The notes: generated from the letters alone by a model not told the origin. A stretch of 64,000 nucleotides of DNA from JALYLC01 sp035696365 (GCA_035696365.1 DASRQS010000128.1:1-64000), one strand, 5' to 3'; numbered from the stretch's first letter, positions 38,573 through 47,294 are shown. Translations and numbers: made by a program.

Positions 38573-38772
38573 CTGGCCGGCGCTCGCGGTTACGGCGTGC
38601 GCGCCGCGTGATCGCGGGCGGCCTCGTGGGCGGCGCGGTCTTCGTGCTCGATCGCCGGCGCCGGCGGCGCGAGCCGCTGCTTCCATCGCGCGGCAGCGAT
38701 CCGCTCGCAGCGTTCACGAGCGCGCCGTGCTACCGCGAGAGCCCGCCTCCGGGCGGCGCCAAGAGCGGCTGA
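38569..38772 (+). CDS. Small basic protein with one hydrophobic stretch (tentative)
   Basis: A 67-residue frame beginning with GTG that overlaps the upstream B-box gene stop by 4 bases. It has an arginine-rich N-terminus (RRSRLRRARR), a short hydrophobic segment (VIAGGLVGGAVFVL) and a second arginine cluster. No family is recognised. The coupling supports translation; the 43-base overlap with the convergent GH18-like gene argues for caution. Confidence 0.4.
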   Translation: MTGRRSRLRRARRVIAGGLVGGAVFVLDRRRRRREPLLPSRGSDPLAAFTSAPCYRESPPPGGAKSG

Positions 38773-39782
38773 CGCCAGGTCGCGGAGGACTCGCCACCGC
38801 GCACCCACAGCGCGACGCCCCCGATGCGCGCCTCCCGCGCCGTGAGCAGCTTGAGCTGCACCGAGCGATCCGACTCGACCCAGGCTCGCGTCCCCACGCG
38901 GGCGCCGTAGGGCCGCGAGAGGGCCACCTGCGTCGCCTCCGGGAAGAGCTCGGCCTGCGTGGCCTGCTCGGCACCGGCGCCTGCGCTCCAGCGCCAGCCC
39001 CAGGTGGGCACGCCCATCAGCACGCGCGAGCGGGGCGCGGCGCGCAGCACCGTGCGCAGCGTGCGCTTCCAGAACGCGAGCGAGGCGACGGGGCCCGGCT
39101 CGCTGCGCGGGCCGTGCTCGTTCCAGGCGAGTACGAGCACCCGCGCCGGCCGTGCGAGTGCGCGCAGGTCGTAGGCGCCCGTCTTGAGTGCGACCAGCGT
39201 GCGCACCGGCGGCACCGTGACCACGATCTGCGCTGCCGGGCCGAGCTCGACGCGCAGCTCGTGCACGAACACGGGGTACTGCGCGCGGGCCTGCGGCGCC
39301 AGGTCGCGCCAGTCCAGCACGACGCCGCGTGCGCCCAGCGCATGCAGCGCGACGCTCAGGCGAACCGCCAGCCGGCGCCTGACCGGCCCGTTGGCGAGCA
39401 GTTCCCCCGCCAGATGCTGCGGGTCGGCGAGCACCGGCACGAGCCGCGCCCCGCGTTGCGTGAGACCCGCCGTGAAGGCGTCCTCCGCGTTGTAGGCGAA
39501 GCGCCCGGCCGGCTGCAGCTCGAGCCAGGCCGGCGAGAGCATCCCGATCGACGAGAGGTGCGCCGAGAGCGACCCGAGCGCGGCCGAGGTCGGATGCGTC
39601 GCGGTCAGCGCCAGCACGATCGGCGGGCCTTCCGGACGGGCGCGCGGGGGGCCGGCGGACGGCGTCGCGGCACCTGCGGTTGCCGCTGCCAGGGCTGTTG
39701 CGAGCAGGGCGAGGATGCCAAGTGGCACACGCGGGGTGTGCCACTTGGCCGCTCCGAACGCCGCAAACGCTCTACCCGGCAC
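38730..39782 (-). CDS. GH18-like secreted protein lacking the catalytic glutamate
   Basis: A 350-residue protein whose core looks like a glycoside hydrolase 18 TIM barrel of the YaaH type: ALGARGVVLDWRDLAPQ corresponds to the DxxDxE strand, but the catalytic Glu is replaced (LDWRDL), and the C-terminal strand is ARIGGVALWVRGG. A hydrophobic export segment lies at about 20-38. Start: GTG at 39782 has GGAGG 6 bases upstream and overlaps the deacetylase stop by 11 bases; GTG at 39728 would remove 18 residues. Residues about 12-22 are encoded by a dispersed palindromic repeat (copy B). As last gene of the polysaccharide operon it may bind rather than cleave the polymer. Confidence 0.68.
   Translation of the reverse strand: MPGRAFAAFGAAKWHTPRVPLGILALLATALAAATAGAATPSAGPPRARPEGPPIVLALTATHPTSAALGSLSAHLSSIGMLSPAWLELQPAGRFAYNAEDAFTAGLTQRGARLVPVLADPQHLAGELLANGPVRRRLAVRLSVALHALGARGVVLDWRDLAPQARAQYPVFVHELRVELGPAAQIVVTVPPVRTLVALKTGAYDLRALARPARVLVLAWNEHGPRSEPGPVASLAFWKRTLRTVLRAAPRSRVLMGVPTWGWRWSAGAGAEQATQAELFPEATQVALSRPYGARVGTRAWVESDRSVQLKLLTAREARIGGVALWVRGGESSATWRQPLLAPPGGGLSR
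39717..39761 (+). repeat. Dispersed palindromic repeat, copy B, inside a coding sequence
   Basis: GCCAAGTGGCACAC (39717-39730) and GTGTGCCACTTGGC (39736-39749) form a 14-bp perfect stem with a 5-base loop, followed by CGCTCCGAACGC. Same orientation and almost the same sequence as copy A at 13747-13794. It lies in the 5' part of the GH18-like gene and keeps the frame open. Confidence 0.85.
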
Positions 39783-40830
39783 GAGAAACCTCCGGGGCCG
39801 TGGCCGCGATCGCCAGCTCGAGCCGCTCGAAGAGTGCCCGCGGCGAGAGCGTCGGTACCAGCTCGAAGCGCGCGATCCGCATGGGATCTGTGGCCTTCGT
39901 TAGCAGGCTGAACGTGGTCTGGCCGTCCTCGTTGAAGCCCAGGCTGTAGACCCGGCGGGCCTCCTCGAGGTTGATCGCCGCGACCCGCGGATCGTTCGTG
40001 CGCGTGTCGGCTCCGTAGGCGCCGAACGGCCACGCGAAGGCCACCACGGGGCGGTGCGCGATGCGCTGCGCAGCCTTGCGCGCCTCGGTGTACTCGATCG
40101 CGGCGCGCCGGCGGAACTGGCTCAGCGTCTCGAGCCGGCCGCTCTGCGAACGGCGGGCGCTGAGGTAGGGGAGGCTGCGACCGCCGCCGGCGTTCACGCT
40201 CGCGAGCGGGGTGGAGGCGTGGGCCTCGATGGACCAGCCCTGGCGCTGCAGGGAGCGCAGACCGCCCGCCGAGGCCTCGTACAGGGGCGAGCGCCTCCAG
40301 GCGTCACCGATCGCGAAGACGGTGGCGCGCATGCCGACGCGCTTGAGGATCGGCGCCGCGTTCAGGATCGTGTCGGTGCGCCCGTCGTCGAAGGTCAGGA
40401 GCAGCGCGTCGTGGGGCAGGTCGAGCACGCCCGCGCGCCAGGCCGTGACCTGCTCGGGCGTGACCGTGTGGTAGCCCGCGTTGTGCAGCATCTGCATGTC
40501 GTCGCCGAAGAGCTTGACCGGCAGCACGCTGCTCTCGGGGTTCGGCGCCTCGCCGCCGCCGCCGTCTATCACCGCGTGCACGTTCAGCACGATCACGGCG
40601 TTGCTGTAGTGCAGGTGCTGGCTGCGGAAGTAGCGCAGGTCGGCGCCGTTGAGACGCGCGAAGGCCGGGCCGCGGAAGGTGCGGTCGACGTGCAGCGCGA
40701 TCAGGCGCCCCTCCTGGCTGTAGTGCGCGTAGGCCACGAACGGCAATGCCGTGAGCGGAACGGCGACCAGGCCGACGACCCAGGCGAGGGTGCCGCGCAC
40801 CAGGTTCACGGGCAGCTTCCGCTCGATCAC
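39772..40830 (-). CDS. Polysaccharide deacetylase-like (NodB/PgaB type) membrane-anchored protein
   Basis: A 352-residue protein with an N-terminal membrane anchor (about 10-35). The carbohydrate esterase 4 motif 1 is LLTFDDG (144-150) and the upstream VIVLNVHAV matches the LxxH strand of PgaB/IcaB. Motif 2 is IEAHAS: H204 is present but the second metal histidine expected four residues later is a proline, so metal binding may be altered. PVVAFAWPFGAYG is the motif 3 Arg/Pro segment. Homologues de-N-acetylate poly-N-acetylglucosamine during export. The GTG start overlaps the GT2 stop by 4 bases. Confidence 0.82.
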   Translation of the reverse strand: MIERKLPVNLVRGTLAWVVGLVAVPLTALPFVAYAHYSQEGRLIALHVDRTFRGPAFARLNGADLRYFRSQHLHYSNAVIVLNVHAVIDGGGGEAPNPESSVLPVKLFGDDMQMLHNAGYHTVTPEQVTAWRAGVLDLPHDALLLTFDDGRTDTILNAAPILKRVGMRATVFAIGDAWRRSPLYEASAGGLRSLQRQGWSIEAHASTPLASVNAGGGRSLPYLSARRSQSGRLETLSQFRRRAAIEYTEARKAAQRIAHRPVVAFAWPFGAYGADTRTNDPRVAAINLEEARRVYSLGFNEDGQTTFSLLTKATDPMRIARFELVPTLSPRALFERLELAIAATAPEVSRAG

Positions 40831-42257
40831 GCAGCCACTCCGAGCTCGCTGCCCGCGGCCACCGCGCCGATGCGCTCGACCTCCGCGCAGAGCGGGATGC
40901 CGGAGGGCTGCGGCGAGCCGATCGTGCCGATGATGCGGAAGCCGAGGCCGTCGTCGGCTCGGCCCGAGCGCGTGCCCCAGGCGGTCTTGCGCGCCGTCGC
41001 GATGGCCCAGTAGGTCTGCCAGATCAGCACCGTGGCATACAGCAGCACGAAGGCGATGCCGGCCCACCAGTAGGGCTTGCGGCGCGTGAAGCCGTAATAG
41101 AGGCTGTACAGCACGGCCATCGCGTACAGGCCGACGAGGTACATCCAGGGATCCGAGCCGTGCACGAGCGGATTCCAGATGCAGGCGTGGAAGATCACGA
41201 TCGGAGCGACGATCGGGAAGACGTTCGAGGCGTAGGTCGGGATCGAGGCGATCGGGTTCTTGCGCCAGAAGAACGTCGAGGCGATCAGCGACTCGCGCAG
41301 CCAGCTCTTCTTCCAGCGGGTCTGCTGCACGAGGAAGCCCTTGAACTTGTGCGGCACGTTGGTGGCGCAGCGCGCGGTCGACTGGTAGACGACGCGCGAG
41401 CGCTTGAGCAGCATGTTGGTCAGCGCGCGGTCGTCGCCGAAGGTCGCCTCGCGACCGAGGAACGACTGCGTCTCCCAGGCCGGCAGCACCTCGAGCAGGC
41501 GGTCGCGGCGGTAGGCGGAGAAGCAGCCCGAGGCGCAGGTGACCGCGCCGAAGATCGACTCCGAGCCCTTGATCACGCGGAAGGCCACGAAGTAGCGCAC
41601 CTGCTGGAGCAGCGTGAGCACGTTGTAGGCACGGTTCTGGACGTCGGCGTGGCCGGTGACAGCAGCGACGCGGCGGTCGCGGAAAGGCTTGATGATCTCG
41701 CGCAGGGCGTCGGGCTCGAGCGTCGAGTCCGAGTCCACGAAGCACACGATCTGCGCGTCGGTCGCCCGGATGCCGGCGGCCATGGCGGCGCGCTTGCCGC
41801 GATTGTGCGAGAAGCGGATGGCGTGCAGGTTCGGGAAGCGCCGCGCGGCGAACGCCATGCGCTCCCACGTCGCGTCCGTCGAGCCGTCGTCCACGGCGAA
41901 CACGGAGAGCAGGTGCTGGGGGTAGTCGAGCGCGAAGATCGACGTGAGCGTCGTCTCGATCGCCGTCTGCTCGTTCATGGCGGGAATCACGACCGCCACG
42001 CTCGGCAGCTCGTCGGGCCCGCGGCGCGCGGGGTGGTAGAGCAGCGAGAGGCTGAAACGCGAGAGCAGGTAGACGGTCACGCAGAGGCTGTAGAGCCCGA
42101 AGACCGGATCGAGCCAAAGGGCGGGCAGGTACGAGCTCTTGATGAACCAGACGATGCCCGCGAGCAGCAGGAAATAGCCGCCCAGCAGGCTCCGCCAGCA
42201 GAGCCCGGCAAGAATGTCACCGATACGCGTCACGGCTTGAGTGATGGGATGCTCCAT
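40827..42257 (-). CDS. Processive family 2 glycosyltransferase (PgaC/IcaA/NodC-like)
   Basis: A 476-residue membrane synthase. Two N-terminal helices (about 23-40 and 53-75) precede the GT2 catalytic domain with VVIPAMNE, DDGS (D123-D124), the DxD at D175-S-D177, GDDR (274-277) and the processive signature QQTRW (311-315); further helices follow. This arrangement is that of synthases making beta-linked polymers such as poly-N-acetylglucosamine, chitin or hyaluronan. It lies between a GH18 gene and a deacetylase gene, as in pga/ica-type loci, so poly-N-acetylhexosamine is the best guess. AGGAG precedes the ATG at 42257, which lies within the last 28 bases of the GH18 gene. Confidence 0.92.
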   Translation of the reverse strand: MEHPITQAVTRIGDILAGLCWRSLLGGYFLLLAGIVWFIKSSYLPALWLDPVFGLYSLCVTVYLLSRFSLSLLYHPARRGPDELPSVAVVIPAMNEQTAIETTLTSIFALDYPQHLLSVFAVDDGSTDATWERMAFAARRFPNLHAIRFSHNRGKRAAMAAGIRATDAQIVCFVDSDSTLEPDALREIIKPFRDRRVAAVTGHADVQNRAYNVLTLLQQVRYFVAFRVIKGSESIFGAVTCASGCFSAYRRDRLLEVLPAWETQSFLGREATFGDDRALTNMLLKRSRVVYQSTARCATNVPHKFKGFLVQQTRWKKSWLRESLIASTFFWRKNPIASIPTYASNVFPIVAPIVIFHACIWNPLVHGSDPWMYLVGLYAMAVLYSLYYGFTRRKPYWWAGIAFVLLYATVLIWQTYWAIATARKTAWGTRSGRADDGLGFRIIGTIGSPQPSGIPLCAEVERIGAVAAGSELGVAA

Positions 42258-44092
42258 GTCTCCTGGTCTTCGTCGCCGAGGCGCCAGAGTCCGACGCCGA
42301 GTCCTGCCGCGCGCGCCTGCCCGAGCCGCCCCTGCACGCTCTGCGCGTTGGCGTAGTAGGCCGTGTGTGTGACGCCTGCCGAGTCCGTGTAGGTGAAGTA
42401 CGGCTCCTGGGCCACGGCGTCCCAGGTCGTCGCGGCGCCGAGCGTCGTCAGCATCGCGGTCATGTCGTCCCACTCGAGCGGCGTCGCCTTCGCGCCGGCC
42501 GGCCAGTCGAACCCGTACAGCTGCGTGCCGATCGTGAAGCGCGAGGCGTTCGGGACGGTGGTGACGTACTTGATGATCTTGCCGACCCAGGTGGCGTCCG
42601 AGATCGGGCCCGCGGGGCTCGTCGCCCAGTGCAGATCCCAGGCCATCACGAACAGCCGGTCGGCGATGCCGGCCAGCGCCGGGTAGTCGTAGAAGCCCGC
42701 GCGTCCCGTGAGGGTCGCGCCGGTCTTGGCGGCCACGGCCATCGTCAGCTTCGCGCCCTGAGTGTGCAGCGTCTGGGCCAGCTGGCTCGCGAACGCCGTC
42801 AGCAGCGGCCGGTCGGAGGCGGCGCCGGCCTCGAAGTCGACGTTGATGCCGTCGTAGCCGTTCTCGGCGACGAGCGCCGAGATGCGCGCGACGAGACCCG
42901 AGCGGTTGGCGTCGCTCGAGAGCAGGGTGTGCAGGATGGCCGGGTCCTGCGACTCCACGCGGGGCTCGACGTCGATGCCGCGCAGGCGCGCCCAGCCGGT
43001 CACGAGCGGGTCGTCCTGACCCAGGATGGCGAGGTCGGGGCCGAGGTGGTAGTAGGTCGGCGAGACGGCCGCGATCTGCATGTAGTGCCGCTGCAGGTCC
43101 TCGAAGCTCCGCCCGGTCGTGGCCAGCATGTAGGCGTAGGCGGGGCCGGTGGCGGGCAGCGGCGCGAGCGTGGTCGTGCTCACGGCGCCGGCGGCGGAGC
43201 GATGGCCCCCCGCGTCGAACGCCACGACCGTGAAGGCATACGGCGTGGCGGGCGCGAGGTGCGAGGCCAGGAAGCCGGTGCTGTGCGGCTGTCCAAGCAG
43301 CACGCCGTTGCGGTAGATGGCGTAGCGCGTCACGATCCCGTCCGGGTCGTGCGCGGGATCCCAGGCCAGGGCCACGCTCGTGTCGGCGACCGTGATCGCG
43401 TGCACGTTGCCGGGCGCGTCGGGCACCGCGGTGTCGGTGCAGGGACGCGTGCGGGCATGCGCGACGGGCGAGGTCACGGAGAGGTGGCCCGCGGCGTCGA
43501 GGGCGCGCACGCGCAGGGTGAACGTCGTCGCGCAGGCGAGGCTCTGCGCCGTGAGCGGTGCGGCCGCACCGCGAGCGATGACCTTGCCGCCCGAGAGCAG
43601 CTCGTAGGCCGCGACGCGGCCGTCGTCCTGCGAGGCCCCGAACATGACCGTGATGCTGTCGGCGGCGACCGCGGTGACGCGCAGCGCCGTCGGGCGCGAA
43701 GGCGGGTACGCGTCGCCCGAGGGGCGTACGACGACCTGCATCATGTTCGACCAGCGGGAATTGACCTTGCCGGTGGCGCGCACCTTCCAGAACCAGCGTC
43801 CGGGTGCGAGCAGCACGCGCTTACCCACGACCCGGACGTGCAGCGTCACCATCTGCGAGCGGAAGCGCCGATCGCGGGCGATGCGCAGGTCATAGCCTTT
43901 GGCGTGCGCGGCCTTGTGCCAGCGGAAGGGGACCCGGGCGCTCTGCACGACCGAGCGCGCGGCGGGCGCCGCCTGCTTGGGGCCGGGCGGGCGGCGTGCC
44001 GCGTCGGCCGGCAGCGCGGCGACGAGGATCGTCAGCCCGGCCGCGATCGGTGCCGCGGCCGTGCGCAGCCGAATCGAGAAGAACCTGCCCAT
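42230..44092 (-). CDS. Secreted GH18 glycosidase with fibronectin-III-type domains
   Basis: A 620-residue exported enzyme. Signal peptide about 1-32 (ALPADA), then a beta-rich region with WFWKVRATGKVNSRWS (about 50-125), two fibronectin-III domains (about 130-215 and 225-315), and a GH18 barrel (about 325-615). The active-site strand is complete: DGINVDFE with D414, D419 and E421; VMAWDLHW and GVGLWRLGDED are later barrel strands. GH18 enzymes cleave beta-1,4 links next to N-acetylated sugars. First gene of the operon with the processive GT2, it may trim or release the polymer. No terminator-like stem stronger than 6 bp separates it from the upstream genes. Confidence 0.88.
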   Translation of the reverse strand: MGRFFSIRLRTAAAPIAAGLTILVAALPADAARRPPGPKQAAPAARSVVQSARVPFRWHKAAHAKGYDLRIARDRRFRSQMVTLHVRVVGKRVLLAPGRWFWKVRATGKVNSRWSNMMQVVVRPSGDAYPPSRPTALRVTAVAADSITVMFGASQDDGRVAAYELLSGGKVIARGAAAPLTAQSLACATTFTLRVRALDAAGHLSVTSPVAHARTRPCTDTAVPDAPGNVHAITVADTSVALAWDPAHDPDGIVTRYAIYRNGVLLGQPHSTGFLASHLAPATPYAFTVVAFDAGGHRSAAGAVSTTTLAPLPATGPAYAYMLATTGRSFEDLQRHYMQIAAVSPTYYHLGPDLAILGQDDPLVTGWARLRGIDVEPRVESQDPAILHTLLSSDANRSGLVARISALVAENGYDGINVDFEAGAASDRPLLTAFASQLAQTLHTQGAKLTMAVAAKTGATLTGRAGFYDYPALAGIADRLFVMAWDLHWATSPAGPISDATWVGKIIKYVTTVPNASRFTIGTQLYGFDWPAGAKATPLEWDDMTAMLTTLGAATTWDAVAQEPYFTYTDSAGVTHTAYYANAQSVQGRLGQARAAGLGVGLWRLGDEDQETWSIPSLKP

Positions 44093-44200
44093 AGCTCTGC
44101 ATATCGACTCGGCTATATGCGAGTACCTCCCCCACGCGGGGGGACGTGCGCTCCTAGAAACGCAGCAGTATCAACCCGTGCTTCAGGGTCTCGCCTCTTC

Positions 44201-46030
44201 TCAGTCGTCGCCGCGGAGTCGCCGGACCTCCGCCAGCGAGAGCCCTTCGCGCGAGAGGAACCAGAAGCCGAGGCCGACGCCGAGGCTCACCTCGATCAAC
44301 TGCAGGCCGACCGCGAAGGCGATCGCATGCGGGAAGTCGACGGGATAGGCCTGCACCAGCACCTGTGCCACCGCTGCCTGGAAGAGGCCGATGTTGCCGG
44401 GCCAGAACGGGAACAGCTGCACCAGTGTCGAGACCAGGAACACCAGCCCTGCCTGCCCGAGCGACGGATCGATGTCGGCCGCGGCGAGCGCCGCGTAGAT
44501 GCCGGCGATCTGCGCCGCCCAGGAGGCGAGGCCCGCAGCCAGCGCGCCGGCGGCGGTGCGCGGTCGCCGGAGCACCGTCTGGCCGCGCTGCATGCCGCGT
44601 GCGATGGGATGCAGCATCGCGAGCGCCTGCTGCCCGCGTGCAAAGGCGAGGTCGGCGGGCGCGCGACGCCGGCTGCGGCGCGAGAACACCTCGAGGCCGA
44701 TGACGGCCAGCAGCACCACGATGATCACGCCGCCGAAGGCCAGGATCATGTGCTCGAAGCGCGCGGGGACGTTCACGAAGGGCAGCTGCAGCGCCATGAT
44801 CACGACCAGGGCGATCGCAAGCACGATCTGCTCGGCCACCACGGACCCGGCGAGCGTGGCGGTGGGGACATCGGTGCCGACCAGCTTGAGCCGTCGCTGG
44901 AGCACGGCGACGCGCGCGATCTCGCCGAGGCGCGCGGGCAGGAGGGTGTTGAGCAGGAATCCGATGAAGAGCGCAGGCACGACGTGCGCGTAGAGGAACT
45001 TCGGCTTGCCCGGGATGGTGTCGAGCGCCACCTTCCAGACGACGGCCTTGAGCAGGATCGAGAGCAGGTTGAGCCCGAGCGACGCGATCACCCACCACCA
45101 GGCGACGTCGACCGTCGTGACGGTGCGGATGTTGACGGAGCGCAGCGCGAGCTCGACCAGCACGCCGAAGAGCGCGAGCCCTGCGATGATGCGCCAGGGC
45201 GCCGTGCGCTTGGGCGGCGCGAGCGTCGCGAGCTCGGAGACGGTCACGAGCTCGTAGCCGGCGGCGTGCGCGCGCTCGACGATCTCGGGCACGGCCTCCA
45301 CGGTCTGGCTGCGGTCGGCGCCCGCCCCGCTGCCGTCCGCGTCGTGCAGGAGCAGGATCCCGCCCGGGCGGAAGCCGCCGATGGTACGCCGCACGATCGC
45401 CTCGGCGCCCGGCTTGGCCGTGTCCCAGACGCCCTTCGTCCAGCCGACGACCTCGTATCCCCGGCGCGACGTCGCGCGCGCCACGAAGGGATTGCGGAAC
45501 CCGTGCGGGGCGCGGAAGAGCAGCGGATGCAACTGCCTGCCGAGCGCCGTGGCGAGCGAGGCCTCGGTGCGTTCCAGCTGTCGCTCGACGTCCGCCTGCG
45601 AGGCGAACGTCAGCAACGCGTGGTCGTAGCCGTGCGACGCGATCTCGTGGCCTTCCTCGCTCATGCGGCGGATGAGCTCGGGGTGCTCCTCGGCGTGACG
45701 CCCGAGCACGAAGAACGTCGCGCGCGCGCCGCCCGCGCGCAGGGCATCGAGCACGGGCGGCGTCCATTCGGATGAGGGGCCGTCGTCGAACGTGAGGGCG
45801 AGCACGCGGTCGTTCGTCCCGCGTCCGGTCACCACCTTGCCGAAGAGGGGCGAATTCGGCGTGAACGAGGCCCAGGCCCAGACCAGGACGAGCAGGCAGA
45901 TGAGGGCGAAGAAGGCCCACCCCGCCCAGCCCACGAGCGCCCAGCCCACGACGGCTGCGAGCCCGGCACCGACGGCGATCATGAGGGCCGAGGCGCCGAT
46001 GAAGCGCCTGAGGACCGCTCGCTTCCTCAT
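44201..46030 (-). CDS. Fusion: NodB-type deacetylase plus flippase-like (LPG synthase TM/UPF0104) domain
   Basis: A 609-residue protein. After two N-terminal helices (about 12-55) comes a complete carbohydrate esterase 4 domain: LTFDDGPSS (FDDG 81-84), ASHGYDHALL with H133 and H137, FRAPHGFRNP and LLLHDADGSG. From about 300 to 590 there are roughly eight hydrophobic segments with FLLNTLLPARLGEIARVAVL and LFPFWPGNIGLFQAAVA, the marks of the lysylphosphatidylglycerol-synthase-type membrane region also proposed to flip glycolipids. Joining a deacetylase to this membrane domain suggests modification during or after transfer across the membrane. ATG at 46030 overlaps the GT4 stop by 4 bases. Confidence 0.87.
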   Translation of the reverse strand: MRKRAVLRRFIGASALMIAVGAGLAAVVGWALVGWAGWAFFALICLLVLVWAWASFTPNSPLFGKVVTGRGTNDRVLALTFDDGPSSEWTPPVLDALRAGGARATFFVLGRHAEEHPELIRRMSEEGHEIASHGYDHALLTFASQADVERQLERTEASLATALGRQLHPLLFRAPHGFRNPFVARATSRRGYEVVGWTKGVWDTAKPGAEAIVRRTIGGFRPGGILLLHDADGSGAGADRSQTVEAVPEIVERAHAAGYELVTVSELATLAPPKRTAPWRIIAGLALFGVLVELALRSVNIRTVTTVDVAWWWVIASLGLNLLSILLKAVVWKVALDTIPGKPKFLYAHVVPALFIGFLLNTLLPARLGEIARVAVLQRRLKLVGTDVPTATLAGSVVAEQIVLAIALVVIMALQLPFVNVPARFEHMILAFGGVIIVVLLAVIGLEVFSRRSRRRAPADLAFARGQQALAMLHPIARGMQRGQTVLRRPRTAAGALAAGLASWAAQIAGIYAALAAADIDPSLGQAGLVFLVSTLVQLFPFWPGNIGLFQAAVAQVLVQAYPVDFPHAIAFAVGLQLIEVSLGVGLGFWFLSREGLSLAEVRRLRGDD

Positions 46031-47196
46031 CCAGCGCCCCGCTTGCCGGCGAGCAGCTCGTCGTAGAGGTGCTCGAGTTGCGCGGCCACACTCGACCAGG
46101 CATAGCGCGTCACGGCCGTGATGCGGCCCTCGCGGCCCATGCGCGCGCGCTCGGCGGGACGGTCGAGCAGGTAGAGGAGCGCCTGGGCGAAGCGGTTGGC
46201 GTCGTCGGCCGGGCCCACCATCAGCCCCTGCTTGCCGTGCTCCATGAGCAACTGGAATCCCGAGATGCGGCTGGCCACGACCGGGCGTCCCGTGCTCATG
46301 GCCTCGAGCAGCACCATTCCGAACGAAGCGCGCTGGCATGGCGTGCAGTGGATGTCCGCCGACGCGTAGTAGCGCGGACGCGACCAGTCGACGCGGCCGG
46401 CCCAGATCACGTCGCCGGCCACGCGCTCGGGGAGCTTGCGCCGGTAGACGTTCCCCAGCGGCCCGTCGCCCACGACGCACAACCGCACTGACCCCTCGTG
46501 CTCGGCATGCACCTGTTGAAACGCCTCGAGCATCGTCGGCAGTCCGTTGCGGGGATCGAAACGACCGAGGAACAGGATGAGCGGCTTGCCGCCTTCGCGC
46601 AACTCCGGCAGCGGCTCGGCATCCGGGGAGAAGTGACGGTCGTCGATTCCGTTCGGGATGATGCGGTAGTCGAAGGGGAAGTAGGGCGCCAGCGAGCCGA
46701 TGCAGGCCTCGGAGACCACGACGTGCGCCTCGAGCCGCCCGAGCCAGCGGCGCAGGATGGGCGCGAACACGTCGAGCAGCACCCCGGGGGCGAAGACGGA
46801 GTGGTACGTGGCAACGCCGATGGCCTTGCTCGGGATGGCGAGCGGCGCGATTGCGCACATGCTGGGGTTGTAGGGCGCGTGCAGGTGCACGACGTCGACG
46901 TCCAGCCGCTTGAAGAGCCTGCGCAGTTGCAGCACGAGCCCCGCGGGCACCGTGTGGATCGTCTGCGAGGCATTGCCGTAGAGCGGGATGCCGACACCCA
47001 CGCGCACGACCTCGAAGCCCTCGTCCGTGGCGGGACGCGCGTCCTGGTCGGCGATCGGCGGGGTGTGCAGCAGATGACCCGTGACCACGGTCACTTCGTG
47101 GCCGCGCCGGGCGAGCTCGCGAGCCTGTCCGTGGACGTGCTCGGTGATGCCGCCAAGCATCGGGTAGTAGTAATCGGTGACGATGGCGATCCGCAT
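46027..47196 (-). CDS. Family 4 glycosyltransferase
   Basis: A 389-residue GT-B enzyme of the PimA/PimB-like GT4 family. MRIAIVTDYYYPMLGGITEHV with the glycine loop begins the N-terminal domain; the C-terminal domain has PLILFLGRFDPRNGLPTML and the nucleotide-sugar signature PCQRASFGMVLLEAMSTGRPVVAS with the EX7E pair. It would use a nucleotide-activated sugar, perhaps to build a lipid-linked primer for the neighbouring genes or to mannosylate inositol lipid; neither is shown. The ATG at 47196 fits the family start; an ATG at 47232 would add 12 residues. A CIRCE-type operator lies 38 bases upstream. Confidence 0.9.
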   Translation of the reverse strand: MRIAIVTDYYYPMLGGITEHVHGQARELARRGHEVTVVTGHLLHTPPIADQDARPATDEGFEVVRVGVGIPLYGNASQTIHTVPAGLVLQLRRLFKRLDVDVVHLHAPYNPSMCAIAPLAIPSKAIGVATYHSVFAPGVLLDVFAPILRRWLGRLEAHVVVSEACIGSLAPYFPFDYRIIPNGIDDRHFSPDAEPLPELREGGKPLILFLGRFDPRNGLPTMLEAFQQVHAEHEGSVRLCVVGDGPLGNVYRRKLPERVAGDVIWAGRVDWSRPRYYASADIHCTPCQRASFGMVLLEAMSTGRPVVASRISGFQLLMEHGKQGLMVGPADDANRFAQALLYLLDRPAERARMGREGRITAVTRYAWSSVAAQLEHLYDELLAGKRGAG

Positions 47197-47233
47197 GCTG
47201 GGGCGCGGGCCAGCATACCGGCCGCCTCGCATC

Positions 47234-47260
47234 TTGGCACTCTCGATACGAGAGTGCCAG
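47234..47260. promoter_or_regulatory. CIRCE operator (HrcA-binding site)
   Basis: TTGGCACTC-N9-GAGTGCCAG matches the CIRCE consensus TTAGCACTC-N9-GAGTGCTAA at 15 of 18 positions with the exact 9-base spacer, and the arms are complementary except at the outermost pair. It lies between the divergent GT4 gene (start 47196) and the FmdB-type gene (start 47295). Confidence 0.8.
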
Positions 47261-47279
47261 ACTCCGCGGAGGGTCTGGA

Positions 47280-47285
47280 TATACT
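47280..47285 (+). promoter_or_regulatory. -10 box of the FmdB-type gene
   Basis: TATACT ends 9 bases before the ATG and 20 bases after the CIRCE site. No convincing -35 box is seen; its expected place abuts the right CIRCE arm, so HrcA binding would block polymerase. Confidence 0.5.
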
Positions 47286-47294
47286 GAGGCCAGG

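Noticed and set aside
42365..45775. 1136-codon plus-strand open frame
   Set aside because: It is antisense to the GH18 and deacetylase-flippase genes, which have clear motifs; composition is His/Arg/Gly-rich as expected for a GC-rich shadow frame.
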